Part shown: in pieces, positions 52,162-61,416 of the stretch
Numbering within the stretch: position 1 is the stretch's first letter
Layout of the letters: each line of letters starts with the position of its first letter
Origin: Dyadobacter alkalitolerans DSM 23607
GTDB taxonomy: Bacteria; Bacteroidota; Bacteroidia; Cytophagales; Spirosomataceae
Assembly: GCF_000428845.1 (NCBI RefSeq)
Contig: NZ_AUAS01000015.1
Coordinates: forward strand, 1-64,000
Reading direction: 5' to 3'
Length of the DNA: 64,000 nt
Program-made: the position numbers and the translations under genes
Notes under the pieces: generated by a model
Databases searched by the model: none
What the model was told of the DNA's origin: nothing
Seen by the model: only the letters and a program-made list of their open reading frames with translations

Positions 52162-53186
52162 TGCATATGACATTCAATTCACCTCCTCACCAGGACAGTA
52201 GATCTCCACTCGTATCCATCGCGCTTTGCGTTTATAATGGGGAGAAGTTCTTGAAGGAGCAACTCGATACCCTTGTTAATCAGCGATATCCTAACCTGGA
52301 AATCATTGCAGTAGACGATTGCAGCAGCGATGCTTCCCGGGCGATTTTAAAGGATTACCAGCAGCGATATCCGTTTTTAAAGGTTTATGAAAATGAGGTG
52401 AATCTGGGATATGTAAAGAATTTCGAGAAAGCCATCACACTATGCAATGGAGAATTTATTGCGTTATCGGATCAGGACGACACCTGGAATCTCGACAAGA
52501 TCCAGATCATGCTGGACAATATAGGAACGCATAAGCTGGTTTACCACGATTCCCGGTTTATGGAAGATGGCGGAAAGCTGCTGGACCTGAAAATGTCGAG
52601 CATTATCAATTTGTATAGCGGCGATCAACCCGAAGTTTTCTATTTTTTTAACTGCGTTTCCGGTCACAGCTTATTTTTTAAGCGCGAGCTCGTCGCTGAT
52701 ATTCTTCCCTTCGACGCGGATCACTTTCATGACCATTGGATCGCCTATGTCGCTGTTAATCTGGGTACAATCCAGTATGTCGACATTCCGCTTGTAAATT
52801 ACCGGCAGCACCCGAAAACTTCAACTGATATTCTGAACAAGCGGAAAAAGATCAGAAAGAAATACCACGAAAACCGCGACATTAAGAAGCTGAGGAGGGA
52901 TTTGAAATGGATCAAATACTGCGCGACCTTTAAAAAGAACAGAAATCCCGAATTCCTCAACCGACTGGTCGAATTGTTTGAAAGGCGGCTTGACACCTGG
53001 ATATCATTCGGTTACGCGCGACTCATTGGCAGGCATTTCGACATTTTATACTACATTCAAAAATACCGCAAAGCCAGCAAGCGCGCATTTGTTTACCGCC
53101 AGATCTGGGGATTGAAAGCGAAATTGTTCTGGGCCAGATATTTCAGCTTTTTTGGGACAGAGGACGAAGACCCAGCTTCAACCTGA
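52161..53186 (+). CDS. family 2 glycosyltransferase (second of a tandem pair)
   Basis: A 341-residue GT2, paralogous to the gene before it: SIALCVYNGEKFLKEQLDT, VDDCSSDASRA, LSDQDDTWNLDK, FNCVSGHSLFFKR and YRQHPKTSTDIL occur in the same order. It is longer by a C-terminal basic helical tail that may bind the membrane. The ATG overlaps the preceding stop; a second ATG two codons on is an alternative. Its 3' end overlaps the oppositely oriented next gene by 44 nt. Confidence 0.87.
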   Translation: MHMTFNSPPHQDSRSPLVSIALCVYNGEKFLKEQLDTLVNQRYPNLEIIAVDDCSSDASRAILKDYQQRYPFLKVYENEVNLGYVKNFEKAITLCNGEFIALSDQDDTWNLDKIQIMLDNIGTHKLVYHDSRFMEDGGKLLDLKMSSIINLYSGDQPEVFYFFNCVSGHSLFFKRELVADILPFDADHFHDHWIAYVAVNLGTIQYVDIPLVNYRQHPKTSTDILNKRKKIRKKYHENRDIKKLRRDLKWIKYCATFKKNRNPEFLNRLVELFERRLDTWISFGYARLIGRHFDILYYIQKYRKASKRAFVYRQIWGLKAKLFWARYFSFFGTEDEDPAST

Positions 53187-54048
53187 GCAAATGCTGATAG
53201 GATTTAAAAAAAAGCTTTTTCCGGATACGCGACTTCCTCATATTCATCAGCATTTTATGAATCTGATAGAAAGAATAGTCCCAGTGGATCATCTTTTCAA
53301 TCACCGTTTCAAAGCACCGTCTCTCCGTGAGATAAAGCTCCCTGTCGCTAATGTTAGCCGTGGTGAGCGGCAGGATTTTTGACCATTTCCGGTGTAATTT
53401 CAAGATTTGATCAAACCATTTTTTATCAAAATTCCCCTCAGAAGCGTGTTTCATTAAGATTTCAAACGTGACCAGGATTTTGTATTCGGGATACACGCTG
53501 AGACAAAAATCCAGATCATATCCATGAAACCCTGGCAAAAGCTTAGCGTCGAAGGGAAAGCGCAATGCAATGTCTTTACGCGTGCAAAACCACAAACCAT
53601 CCACACAAACGACCTCGCTCAATTTCTCCTCCCTTGGATTGTGATATGCATGAATTTCTTCTTTGCTGTTGAATTTAAATCCCTGCAAAACATTCTGAAA
53701 TGCGCGCTCCTCATAGTGAAAATCCACCTGATACCAGCCCGAAGGAGCCAGTGACTTATAGCCGCCACCAGCCACACCAAGAACGCCTGCCTCAGGATCT
53801 TTTGAAAAAATATCGATCACCGTTTGCCCCCACCCGTGCGTCCTGATCTCCACATCTTCATGCATATAGCAAACAATGTCATATCTGGCCTGCTGTGTGC
53901 CCCAATTGTAAACTTCACAAATGCCCTTTTTCTCAAAACGATTATCAAAAGCAATGATCTCATGCGCAATGCCGACTGTTTGCGCGATGTTTTCTTTCAC
54001 AATGGACAGATCCTCCGCGTTGGCTGAACAGATAACGATGGATAACAT
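53143..54048 (-). CDS. StrF-like GT-A glycosyltransferase
   Basis: A 301-residue protein related to the StrF-type GT2 branch: SIVICSANAEDLSIVKENIA at the start, DIVCYMHEDVEIRTHGWGQT with a HED motif for the nucleotide-sugar metal site, GVLGVAGGGYKSLAPSGWYQ, and VVCVDGLWFCTRKDIALRFP. The C-terminal half is basic. It is the only minus-strand gene in the cluster. Its 3' end runs 44 nt into the previous plus-strand gene, so the two are convergent and overlapping. Confidence 0.83.
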   Translation of the reverse strand: MLSIVICSANAEDLSIVKENIAQTVGIAHEIIAFDNRFEKKGICEVYNWGTQQARYDIVCYMHEDVEIRTHGWGQTVIDIFSKDPEAGVLGVAGGGYKSLAPSGWYQVDFHYEERAFQNVLQGFKFNSKEEIHAYHNPREEKLSEVVCVDGLWFCTRKDIALRFPFDAKLLPGFHGYDLDFCLSVYPEYKILVTFEILMKHASEGNFDKKWFDQILKLHRKWSKILPLTTANISDRELYLTERRCFETVIEKMIHWDYSFYQIHKMLMNMRKSRIRKKLFFKSYQHLLRLKLGLRPLSQKS

Positions 54049-54180
54049 GTATTAGATTCTAAATAAGTTATGGCTAACATCCATGCAATGCAGGAACAAT
54101 GCATCTGTAAAGTTAGGGCTTTAAGTAGAAAGTGCACCCCGGAGGTGTTTTAAAGGGGTTACAAACTTTTTCGAACATTA

Positions 54181-56136
54181 ATGAAACACATTTTCCTTTT
54201 TCTTTTCCTGCTGCTGAACACATCCGTTTCTGCGCAGGTAAAACTCGCCCGCCTGTTTTCTGATCACGTTGTTTTACAAAGACAAAAGCCCATTCCGGTC
54301 TGGGGCTGGGCGAAGCCGGAAGAAAAGGTAAAAGTGACGCTTGCGCAGCAGACATTGCAAGGCAAAGCGGACGCATCCGGCAAATGGATGGTAAAATTTA
54401 ATCCTATGGAAGCAGGCGGCCCGCATACCCTCAATGTGTTAGCAAAATCGGGTCAAGCTACTGTTAATGATATACTTATCGGCGAAGTCTGGCTTTTGTC
54501 CGGGCAATCCAATATAGAATGGCCTGTGTCTGCTGCAAAGGATTTTGAGATTGAAAAACAGAATGCCAATTTCCCGCAGATCCGTCATTTCCGGGTCGAA
54601 CACAACGTAACATTGCAACCTGAAACCGATCTGACTTCCGGTGAATGGAAGATCTCATCTTCTGAAACCGTCGGTGGATTTTCGGCGATCGGATTTTTCT
54701 TTGCCAGGGAAATCTTTCAAAAACTCAACATTCCGATTGGTCTCCTGCATTCTTCCTGGGGCGGCTCGCAAGTGGAGGGCTGGATCAGTAAGGAAGGCAT
54801 GCTCGGCGACGATGAGCTGAAAACCTACGCGCAGAATCTGCCTAAAACATGGCAGGAAGCCGACCTGATGATGGATGCCAAACTCAGAAGAACGCTTTTC
54901 AAAAGTGACTCATTTAGGCCGAGTGCAGCAGATGAGCAGAAATACACCAACGGAAATGCAGACTTTTCAGTTTGGATGAAAACGGCCGATCCGGTGGGAC
55001 AATGGGACTGGAAAGGCGTGATGGGATATCGGGGGAAAGGCTATATGGGTAAAGAAGTAATAATGACCGCTGATATGATTGGGAAAGAAACCACATTATC
55101 CCTGGCGGAGAACGACAGCCCGAACAAGATCTATATCAATGGAAAATTGATAGGCGAAACCGACTCCAAAGGTGTACGCAAGGTCAGGATCCCTGCCAAT
55201 ACATGGAAAGAAGGCAAAAATCAGCTTGTTGTTGCCCATGGAAGCATGGTTGGCACGCCCTGGTTCGGGCCGGGTATGATGGGCAAAGCGACGGATATTT
55301 TTGTGGAAGAAGGAACGAACAAGATTTCGCTCGCCAAAGACTGGTTCTTAATGCCTTCTTTCGCTGAAAAACACGAGTATGCACATTTGATGAACAATGT
55401 CGGCACGAGCATTTACAATGCAATGATCGTCCCGCTGATCCCTTTTGCGATCCGCGGCTCGCTTTGGTATCAGGGGGAGGCAAACACAATGCGCGCTTAC
55501 CAGTATCGTAAATCGTTCCCATTGCTAATCAACGACTGGCGCAAACTCTGGAATGATAATTTTTCTTTTTACTGGGTGCAGCTTTCAAGTTTTGGAAAGG
55601 ACGAAGACAGCAATAAAGGAAGTTACTGGGCCGAGTTGCGCGAGGCACAAAATATGACATTAAGCTTGCCGAAAACAGGAATGGCCGTGAGCACGGACGT
55701 TGGAAATCCTGCCGACATTCACCCTATCAACAAGCAGGATGTTGCACACAGGCTTGCAACACAAGCATTGAAAAATGATTACGGACAAAACATCCCCTAC
55801 GCTTCCCCGCTTTACGACAAAGTGCAATTCATTGATGGCAAAGCAGTTGTAACCTTCAAGCATGCGGAAAACGGCCTGATGGTGAAAGACCGGTATGGTT
55901 ATCTCAAAGGATTTGAAATCGCAGGAGACGACCAGGTTTTCTATTATGCCAAAGCGGAGATTAAAGGAAATGCAGTGGAAATTTTCCATCCAAAAGTGCC
56001 CCGGCCGGCTTCTGTGAGATATGCCTGGTCGGACGCCCCGGAAGAGGCCAACTTATTCAGCACCGATGGATTTCCTGCCAGCAGTTTCCGGACAGATGAC
56101 TGGACGGGCCGTTCGGTAAATGGCAAATTTCAATAA
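54181..56136 (+). CDS. sialate O-acetylesterase family (SGNH) protein
   Basis: A 651-residue secreted esterase. The signal peptide ends about residue 19 (TSVSAQ). SGNH motifs are WLLSGQSNIEWPV (Ser110), HSSWGGSQVEGW (Gly/Asn block region), SLWYQGEANTMRAY and DVGNPADIHPINKQD with the late Asp-His pair (D512, H514). Between them lies a non-catalytic domain (about 220-410) that looks like a jelly-roll or galactose-binding insert. It removes O-acetyl groups from sialic acids or, in environmental Bacteroidota, often from plant polysaccharides. It is co-transcribed with the PQQ dehydrogenase (24-nt gap). Confidence 0.9.
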   Translation: MKHIFLFLFLLLNTSVSAQVKLARLFSDHVVLQRQKPIPVWGWAKPEEKVKVTLAQQTLQGKADASGKWMVKFNPMEAGGPHTLNVLAKSGQATVNDILIGEVWLLSGQSNIEWPVSAAKDFEIEKQNANFPQIRHFRVEHNVTLQPETDLTSGEWKISSSETVGGFSAIGFFFAREIFQKLNIPIGLLHSSWGGSQVEGWISKEGMLGDDELKTYAQNLPKTWQEADLMMDAKLRRTLFKSDSFRPSAADEQKYTNGNADFSVWMKTADPVGQWDWKGVMGYRGKGYMGKEVIMTADMIGKETTLSLAENDSPNKIYINGKLIGETDSKGVRKVRIPANTWKEGKNQLVVAHGSMVGTPWFGPGMMGKATDIFVEEGTNKISLAKDWFLMPSFAEKHEYAHLMNNVGTSIYNAMIVPLIPFAIRGSLWYQGEANTMRAYQYRKSFPLLINDWRKLWNDNFSFYWVQLSSFGKDEDSNKGSYWAELREAQNMTLSLPKTGMAVSTDVGNPADIHPINKQDVAHRLATQALKNDYGQNIPYASPLYDKVQFIDGKAVVTFKHAENGLMVKDRYGYLKGFEIAGDDQVFYYAKAEIKGNAVEIFHPKVPRPASVRYAWSDAPEEANLFSTDGFPASSFRTDDWTGRSVNGKFQ

Positions 56137-56160
56137 GCAGCACTTCATTAAACCCCTTAT

Positions 56161-58296
56161 ATGTTAAAGCCACTTTCAATTTGCATCGCTGCGTCGGCAC
56201 TGTTCCTGGTTGCCACGCAGCAGCAAAAATTTGAAACAACACCCGCACAAAGCACCGAATGGCCTGAATACCTGGGCGGCCCGGACCGTAACCATTACTC
56301 GCCACTCACGCAGATCAACCGCCAGAATGTTTCAAAATTGAAAGTGGCCTGGACTTACGCCATGCCCGATTCAGGCCAAACGCAGGTGAATCCGATCGTT
56401 GTCGATGGCGTTTTGTACGGGGTTACCAATATGGTCCAGGCTTTTGCACTGGACGCAGCCACCGGGAAGCAGATCTGGATTTTTGGGGATAAATCAAAAA
56501 ATGGCTCCAATACAAGCCGCGGCCTTACCTATTGGAGCGACGGCGAGGACAAGCGCATTATGCACGCTATGGGTCCGTTCCTGTACGCGCTGGATGCGAG
56601 AACGGGAAAGCCGATTGAAAGTTTTGGCGACAAAGGAAAAATAGACCTGCGCGCAGGCTTACCCGACATTGCAAAAGATAAATACATGGTTTCCAACACT
56701 CCGGGGACCATTTTTGAAGATCTGATCGTCATGCCGGTCCGTCTTTCCGAGGATTCGGATGCAGCGCCCGGTGACTTGCGTGCATTTAATGTGCGGACCG
56801 GCAAGCTAGCGTGGACCTTTCACACGATCCCTTACCCGGGAGAATTCGGCTACGAAACATTCCCGCCGGATGCTTATAAAAATACATTCACAGGAGCTGC
56901 CAATAACTGGGCGGGAACGGCCATCGACCGGGAACGCGGGATCCTGTATGTGCCCACGGGTTCAGCGGGATATGATTTTTATGGTGGTAAAAGAAAAGGT
57001 GCAAACCTCTTCGCAAACTGCCTTATCGCGCTCGATGCGAGAACCGGGAAGCGCTTGTGGCACTACCAAACCATGCACCACGATATTTGGGACCGCGACC
57101 TGCCTGCGCCTCCTAACCTGATCACCGTCACAAAGAAAGGCCCGGACGGGCAGCCCATGAAAGTCGACGCCGTGGCACAAGTCAGCAAGCAGGGATATGT
57201 TTTCATTTTTGACCGGGTTACAGGAAAACCATTGTTTCCGATACGTGAAGTAACCGCGCCAAAAGACGCATTACCAGGCGAATTCCCATGGCCGACCCAG
57301 CCCGTTCCTACCAAACCAGCCTCCTATGCAAGGCAAGCTTATACATTGACAGAGAAGGACATAAGCCGTTACGCGCCGGACAGGGATTCTTTGATTATCA
57401 AATTTAAAAGTTACAAAAAAGCATTGTTCGCAGCGCCCAGCAAGGAAGGGACCATCATTCTGCCAGGCTTTGACGGCGGCGCGGAATGGGGCGGTGCCGC
57501 AGCTGATCCCGAAGATGGCATTATGTATGTCAACAGCAACGAAATGGCCTGGATACTCACCATGAAAGACACGCCGAAAGCAAGCGAAATGACCAGTCTG
57601 AGTCCAGGAGAGAAAGTTTACACCACCAACTGCGTAACCTGCCATGGGCCTCAGCGCAAGGGCAATGCCAAAAGCGGTTACCCCTCGCTGGTCAACATCG
57701 GCGCCCGCCGCGATCGCGCATTCGTAAGCCAGATCATTTCTTCCGGGAAGGGAATGATGCCGGGTTTTACCACGCTTTCCGCTGACGAAAAACAGGCACT
57801 CGTTGCCTTTTTATTTGATGAGGAAAAAGTGGAAGCCACCTCTGTTACGACGACTTCCAATAAAGGGTATCTGCCTTACCAGAGCACGGGTTATAACAAA
57901 TTCCTCGATGCCAACGGCCTTCCTGCCATTTCGCCGCCCTGGGGAACATTGAATGCCATTGATCTCAACACCGGAGAATTCCTGTGGCGCATTCCTTTCG
58001 GTGAAGTAGAATCCTTGAAAAAGCAGGGGTATCCCACAACCGGAACAGAAAATTACGGCGGACCGGTAGTGACAGCGAGCGGCTTACTATTCATTGCGGC
58101 AACCAAAGACGGGAAATTCCGGGTTTTTGATAAGAAAAATGGGAAGCTGCTTTGGGAAACAATGCTTCCGGCAGCAGGCTTTGCAACGCCGTCCACTTAC
58201 GTCGTCAATGGCAGGCAGTTCGTGGTGATCGCCTGCGGCGGAACCAAGCTGGGGACCAGGAAGGGCAATCAATATGTAGCTTTTGCATTGGAATGA
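56161..58296 (+). CDS. PQQ-dependent dehydrogenase with an internal cytochrome c domain
   Basis: A 711-residue exported quinoprotein. An N-terminal signal-type stretch is followed by an eight-bladed beta-propeller of the glucose/alcohol-dehydrogenase type (AFALDAATGKQIWIF, ALDARTGKPIESFGD, GKLAWTFHTIPYPGEFG). A c-type haem domain (about 480-560) has C491-V-T-C494-H495 in NCVTCHGPQ and GMMPGF for the Met ligand. Propeller sequence resumes after it (LNAIDLNTGEFLWRIPFGE), so the cytochrome is an insertion, not a C-terminal tail. It oxidises an alcohol or sugar in the periplasm and passes electrons to the haem. No PQQ biosynthesis genes are in the window. Confidence 0.92.
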   Translation: MLKPLSICIAASALFLVATQQQKFETTPAQSTEWPEYLGGPDRNHYSPLTQINRQNVSKLKVAWTYAMPDSGQTQVNPIVVDGVLYGVTNMVQAFALDAATGKQIWIFGDKSKNGSNTSRGLTYWSDGEDKRIMHAMGPFLYALDARTGKPIESFGDKGKIDLRAGLPDIAKDKYMVSNTPGTIFEDLIVMPVRLSEDSDAAPGDLRAFNVRTGKLAWTFHTIPYPGEFGYETFPPDAYKNTFTGAANNWAGTAIDRERGILYVPTGSAGYDFYGGKRKGANLFANCLIALDARTGKRLWHYQTMHHDIWDRDLPAPPNLITVTKKGPDGQPMKVDAVAQVSKQGYVFIFDRVTGKPLFPIREVTAPKDALPGEFPWPTQPVPTKPASYARQAYTLTEKDISRYAPDRDSLIIKFKSYKKALFAAPSKEGTIILPGFDGGAEWGGAAADPEDGIMYVNSNEMAWILTMKDTPKASEMTSLSPGEKVYTTNCVTCHGPQRKGNAKSGYPSLVNIGARRDRAFVSQIISSGKGMMPGFTTLSADEKQALVAFLFDEEKVEATSVTTTSNKGYLPYQSTGYNKFLDANGLPAISPPWGTLNAIDLNTGEFLWRIPFGEVESLKKQGYPTTGTENYGGPVVTASGLLFIAATKDGKFRVFDKKNGKLLWETMLPAAGFATPSTYVVNGRQFVVIACGGTKLGTRKGNQYVAFALE

Positions 58297-58308
58297 TAAA
58301 AATTTCCA

Positions 58309-58324
58309 CTTCCGGTTTCGGAAG
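58309..58324 (+). terminator. possible weak terminator after the PQQ dehydrogenase
   Basis: CTTCCG (58309-58314), loop GTTT, CGGAAG (58319-58324), 12 nt after the stop. The stem is short and no T-run follows, so activity is uncertain. Confidence 0.35.
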
Positions 58325-58426
58325 CTTAATGTTTGAAATTATCCGGTTCACCGCATTGCCTGTCCGCGTTTTAATCTAAAATTGAAACCTTAGTGCTTGT
58401 TAACTACACCATTTCTATTCAACTGA

Positions 58427-59428
58427 ATGTATACTGCCCGAGAAATTAAACTGGGGATCGTTATGTCCTTCGCATGGAGGCCGATCCTGATCTTTTTTGC
58501 TTACGCCACATTACTCTGCGCTCTGAGTTACATTTCCGGCATCACGCTCGGCATCTCATTCGTTCCCATCGGGCTGATTGGTACGGCTGTGGCATTTTAT
58601 GTGGGTTTTAAAAACAACTCTTCTTATGAGAGGCTTTGGGAAGCGAGGCGCATCTGGGGTGCCATTGTCAACGCCAGCCGGAGCTGGGGAACATTCGCAG
58701 CCACTTACATTCAACCCTTACCCGATGATCCTGAGCACAATGTGAAGGAAATAAGCACAACGCTCATTCACAGGCACATCGCTTATATTAATGCGGTACG
58801 ATTGCAGTTGCGGGCAAAAAGTGTTTGGGATGATAAACATTCCATCGCGCACCACGTGGTGGCAGAACAGCGCGATCCGGATGAATTTCCTCTTTTGCAT
58901 ACATTGAACGGCCTTCTACCCGGCGATGAAGTAGCGTATTATTTATCCAAAAAAAATCCGGCAACGCATATCCTCAAAGCCCAAGCTAAGCAGCTGGATG
59001 CTGTTTTCCGTAAAGGCGCGATCAACGAGCTGTTTTACTTTCATATGATGAATGTGATTCAGGAATTTTACAACCAGCAGGGCGCTGCGGAAAGGATCAA
59101 AAACTTTCCCTTTCCGCGCCAGTATGCCTTTTTCTCCAAAGTTTTTGTCTGGCTTTTTCTGGCCATTTTACCTTTCGGGCTCATTGGAGAATTCGCTAAA
59201 CTGGGCGAAAATCTGGTATGGCTTGCCATCCCAAGCTACATCATCATTGGCTGGGTGTTTTACACCATGGAAGTCGTCGGTGACACGAGCGAAAACCCTT
59301 TCGAGAATGCTATCAATGATGTACCAATGACAGCGATTTGCCGCACCATTGAAATTGATCTCCGCGAAATGCTGAATGAGGACAACATTCCGGCGCCTGT
59401 CAAAGCAGTCAACAATATATTAATGTAG
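58427..59428 (+). CDS. bestrophin-family channel protein
   Basis: A 333-residue membrane protein of the bestrophin (YneE/RFP-TM) family. The N-terminal half has the conserved SYERLWEARRIWGAIVNASR segment after a membrane pair, and the C-terminal half has FPFPRQYAFFSKVFVWLFLA and TSENPFENAINDVPMTAICR. These proteins form pentameric ion channels or chloride/cation permeases. There is no neighbour to suggest a partner; the gene is isolated and converges with the AI-2E-family gene. Confidence 0.9.
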   Translation: MYTAREIKLGIVMSFAWRPILIFFAYATLLCALSYISGITLGISFVPIGLIGTAVAFYVGFKNNSSYERLWEARRIWGAIVNASRSWGTFAATYIQPLPDDPEHNVKEISTTLIHRHIAYINAVRLQLRAKSVWDDKHSIAHHVVAEQRDPDEFPLLHTLNGLLPGDEVAYYLSKKNPATHILKAQAKQLDAVFRKGAINELFYFHMMNVIQEFYNQQGAAERIKNFPFPRQYAFFSKVFVWLFLAILPFGLIGEFAKLGENLVWLAIPSYIIIGWVFYTMEVVGDTSENPFENAINDVPMTAICRTIEIDLREMLNEDNIPAPVKAVNNILM

Positions 59429-59461
59429 CATGAATGGGCTGGAAACGCGCCAGGCTGTTGC

Positions 59462-60538
59462 CTAAGCGCTGTTTCGTTCGTCTACCTGATGCTTCACGCC
59501 TTCCAGATCCATCACTGGCTTTTCATTCCCCATCAGGAAAGCCAGTGATTTTGTATTGGGCAAATATTGAAATGCGACCCGCAAAATGCCGGTAATTGGA
59601 ATGGCTATAATAGCTCCCGCAACGCCCCACAGCACACCGAAAGCGACAACCGAAGTAATGGTCATGAACGGGTTAAGATCCACTTCTTTACCTACAATAT
59701 AAGGCTGGGTAATGTAATTATCGATCATCTGGGCAGCAAACATGACTATGACCACAACCAAAACGCTCGACGGACCGCCTGAAACCAAGGCTAGTAAAGC
59801 TGCCAAACTACCGCCTATCGCATTTCCCACGTAAGGAATAAATGAGAAAACCGCTGCAATCAGCGCCAGCAAAAGTGCATACTTAACGCCTCCGATCATA
59901 AAACCGGTTCCGTAAAGGATGGCAAGGATGATCATTGCCTTTAACATTCCGTAGAAATAACCGCCGGATGTTTTGCGAATATCTTTCAAGGCTTTACGCA
60001 CGCGCACATGGTCCTGTTTAGGAAAATTAATTAAGATAAACTCCTTAAAACGCTCCCGCTGCGAAAGTAACAGCACTACATATACGATAATGAGGATAAC
60101 ATTGGCAATGGCCCCTCCTACCGAACCAATGGCCGCCGGACTGCCGCTTCCCAGCTTGGAAACCATTGTTTTTGCCTGAGCAAGCTGCTCGTCTGGATCC
60201 AGCCCAGTCTTGTCTTCTATAAACTTTTGTCCGTCTTCCAGATATTGCACTGACTTTTTCTCAATTTCCGGCCAGTCCTTGGATATCATTTTGACCTGAA
60301 TGGTAATCAGTGATCCCAGAAAAACCAGGAACAGCAGCAATGTTACCGTGCTTCCGGCAACTGCCCAGCCCTTGGCCAGGCCTTTCGACATCAGCCAGTC
60401 CATTATCGGAATGAGCATCATGGAGAGAACTGCGCCGATAACAAGTGGCGCGAGAAAAGTTTTGCCGAAGTATAAACCGGCTGGAATGGCAATCATTAAT
60501 AATACCCAAACGAGGATCTTGGAGACGCTTTCCTTCAT
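59462..60538 (-). CDS. AI-2E/PerM-family transporter
   Basis: A 358-residue membrane protein of the AI-2E permease family (PF01594). There are about eight hydrophobic helices with an internal soluble loop (about 85-145) of charged residues. Family-like stretches are LAPLVIGAVLSMMLIPIMDW near the N terminus and FSFIPYVGNAIGGSLAALLA and DNYITQPYIVGKEVDLNP in the second half. Members are linked to export of autoinducer-2 or to Na+/H+ antiport, but the substrate of this one is unknown. It is a single gene converging with bestrophin. Confidence 0.9.
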   Translation of the reverse strand: MKESVSKILVWVLLMIAIPAGLYFGKTFLAPLVIGAVLSMMLIPIMDWLMSKGLAKGWAVAGSTVTLLLFLVFLGSLITIQVKMISKDWPEIEKKSVQYLEDGQKFIEDKTGLDPDEQLAQAKTMVSKLGSGSPAAIGSVGGAIANVILIIVYVVLLLSQRERFKEFILINFPKQDHVRVRKALKDIRKTSGGYFYGMLKAMIILAILYGTGFMIGGVKYALLLALIAAVFSFIPYVGNAIGGSLAALLALVSGGPSSVLVVVIVMFAAQMIDNYITQPYIVGKEVDLNPFMTITSVVAFGVLWGVAGAIIAIPITGILRVAFQYLPNTKSLAFLMGNEKPVMDLEGVKHQVDERNSA

Positions 60539-60624
60539 AGAGAATAAGTTTTCAGGAAAACCTAAAAAATCATTCCAAGCCTCCGATCCACAGTATACGT
60601 CTCAAAATTCGTTCAAATTCGAGT

Positions 60625-61329
60625 TTATTCCAGACTGCTGGCAAATTCCAGCACGTTCTTCAGATCCGCTTCTTTCTCGAAACTTGTCTCGTTCTCCCGG
60701 AGGTATTCGTTGAGCTTTCTTTTGTGTTTGGGATAAATTTTCAGAAGGTTGGGCCGGGTAGCAAACATAACGCGCTCATTCTTATCGATTAGAAAGAAAA
60801 TGGACCTGCGCTTTAAGATCACTTTCACATTACTCTCCAAATTTTGAAAGTTGCCATTTTGATTTACAAATGAGGAATAACTCGAAATCGCAGAAGTAGC
60901 CGAATATTGCTCATAGGAAGCATATTTCTCATTGCCCATCCGGACCAGAAACTGCTTTTTACCCAATTGCACACCACTGTAATCCTTGATTGCATGCACG
61001 TGCCCGTGGCCTTTGGCGTAAAAATAGAGATTGTCACCAACGAAGATTTTGCTGATAAACGGATTATCGTTGAACATCAGCGTATCTTTTTTGACGTCAA
61101 CAAACAGCACTTCGCCATGAACAAGACTGTAGTTCATTTGCGCTTTGGAGGTTTTTCCATTGCGGAAAAGCACATGCCCGTCCAGAAATTTGTCAAACTG
61201 GTAACGTTCCGTGAAGGCGATCACCTTCGTGACGTCAGAGCCGTTCTTGACTCGATAAATATCGTTGATCTGCCCGCGGACTATATTTCCAGAAAACAGC
61301 AGTACGAAAAGCAGAGACCAAGTTTTCAT
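60625..61329 (-). CDS. secreted protein of unknown function
   Basis: A 234-residue protein with a signal peptide (MKTWSLLFVLLFSGNIVRGQ). The mature part is beta-rich in the middle (HVLFRNGKTSKAQMNYSLVH, EVLFVDVKKDTLMFNDN) and ends in a charged helical region (KHKRKLNEYLRENETSFEKE). There is no Cys motif, no sorting domain, and no domain I recognise. It is probably periplasmic. It lies between the AI-2E-family and rluF genes on the same strand with gaps of about 90 nt. Confidence 0.7.
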   Translation of the reverse strand: MKTWSLLFVLLFSGNIVRGQINDIYRVKNGSDVTKVIAFTERYQFDKFLDGHVLFRNGKTSKAQMNYSLVHGEVLFVDVKKDTLMFNDNPFISKIFVGDNLYFYAKGHGHVHAIKDYSGVQLGKKQFLVRMGNEKYASYEQYSATSAISSYSSFVNQNGNFQNLESNVKVILKRRSIFFLIDKNERVMFATRPNLLKIYPKHKRKLNEYLRENETSFEKEADLKNVLEFASSLE

Positions 61330-61416
61330 GAAGATCCGGGGAAGGGGTTTATTTCAATATTTTATTATAAATTTAGACAATTCGGACAAATATTTCTTTG
61401 TTTGTTCAATTTAAAC

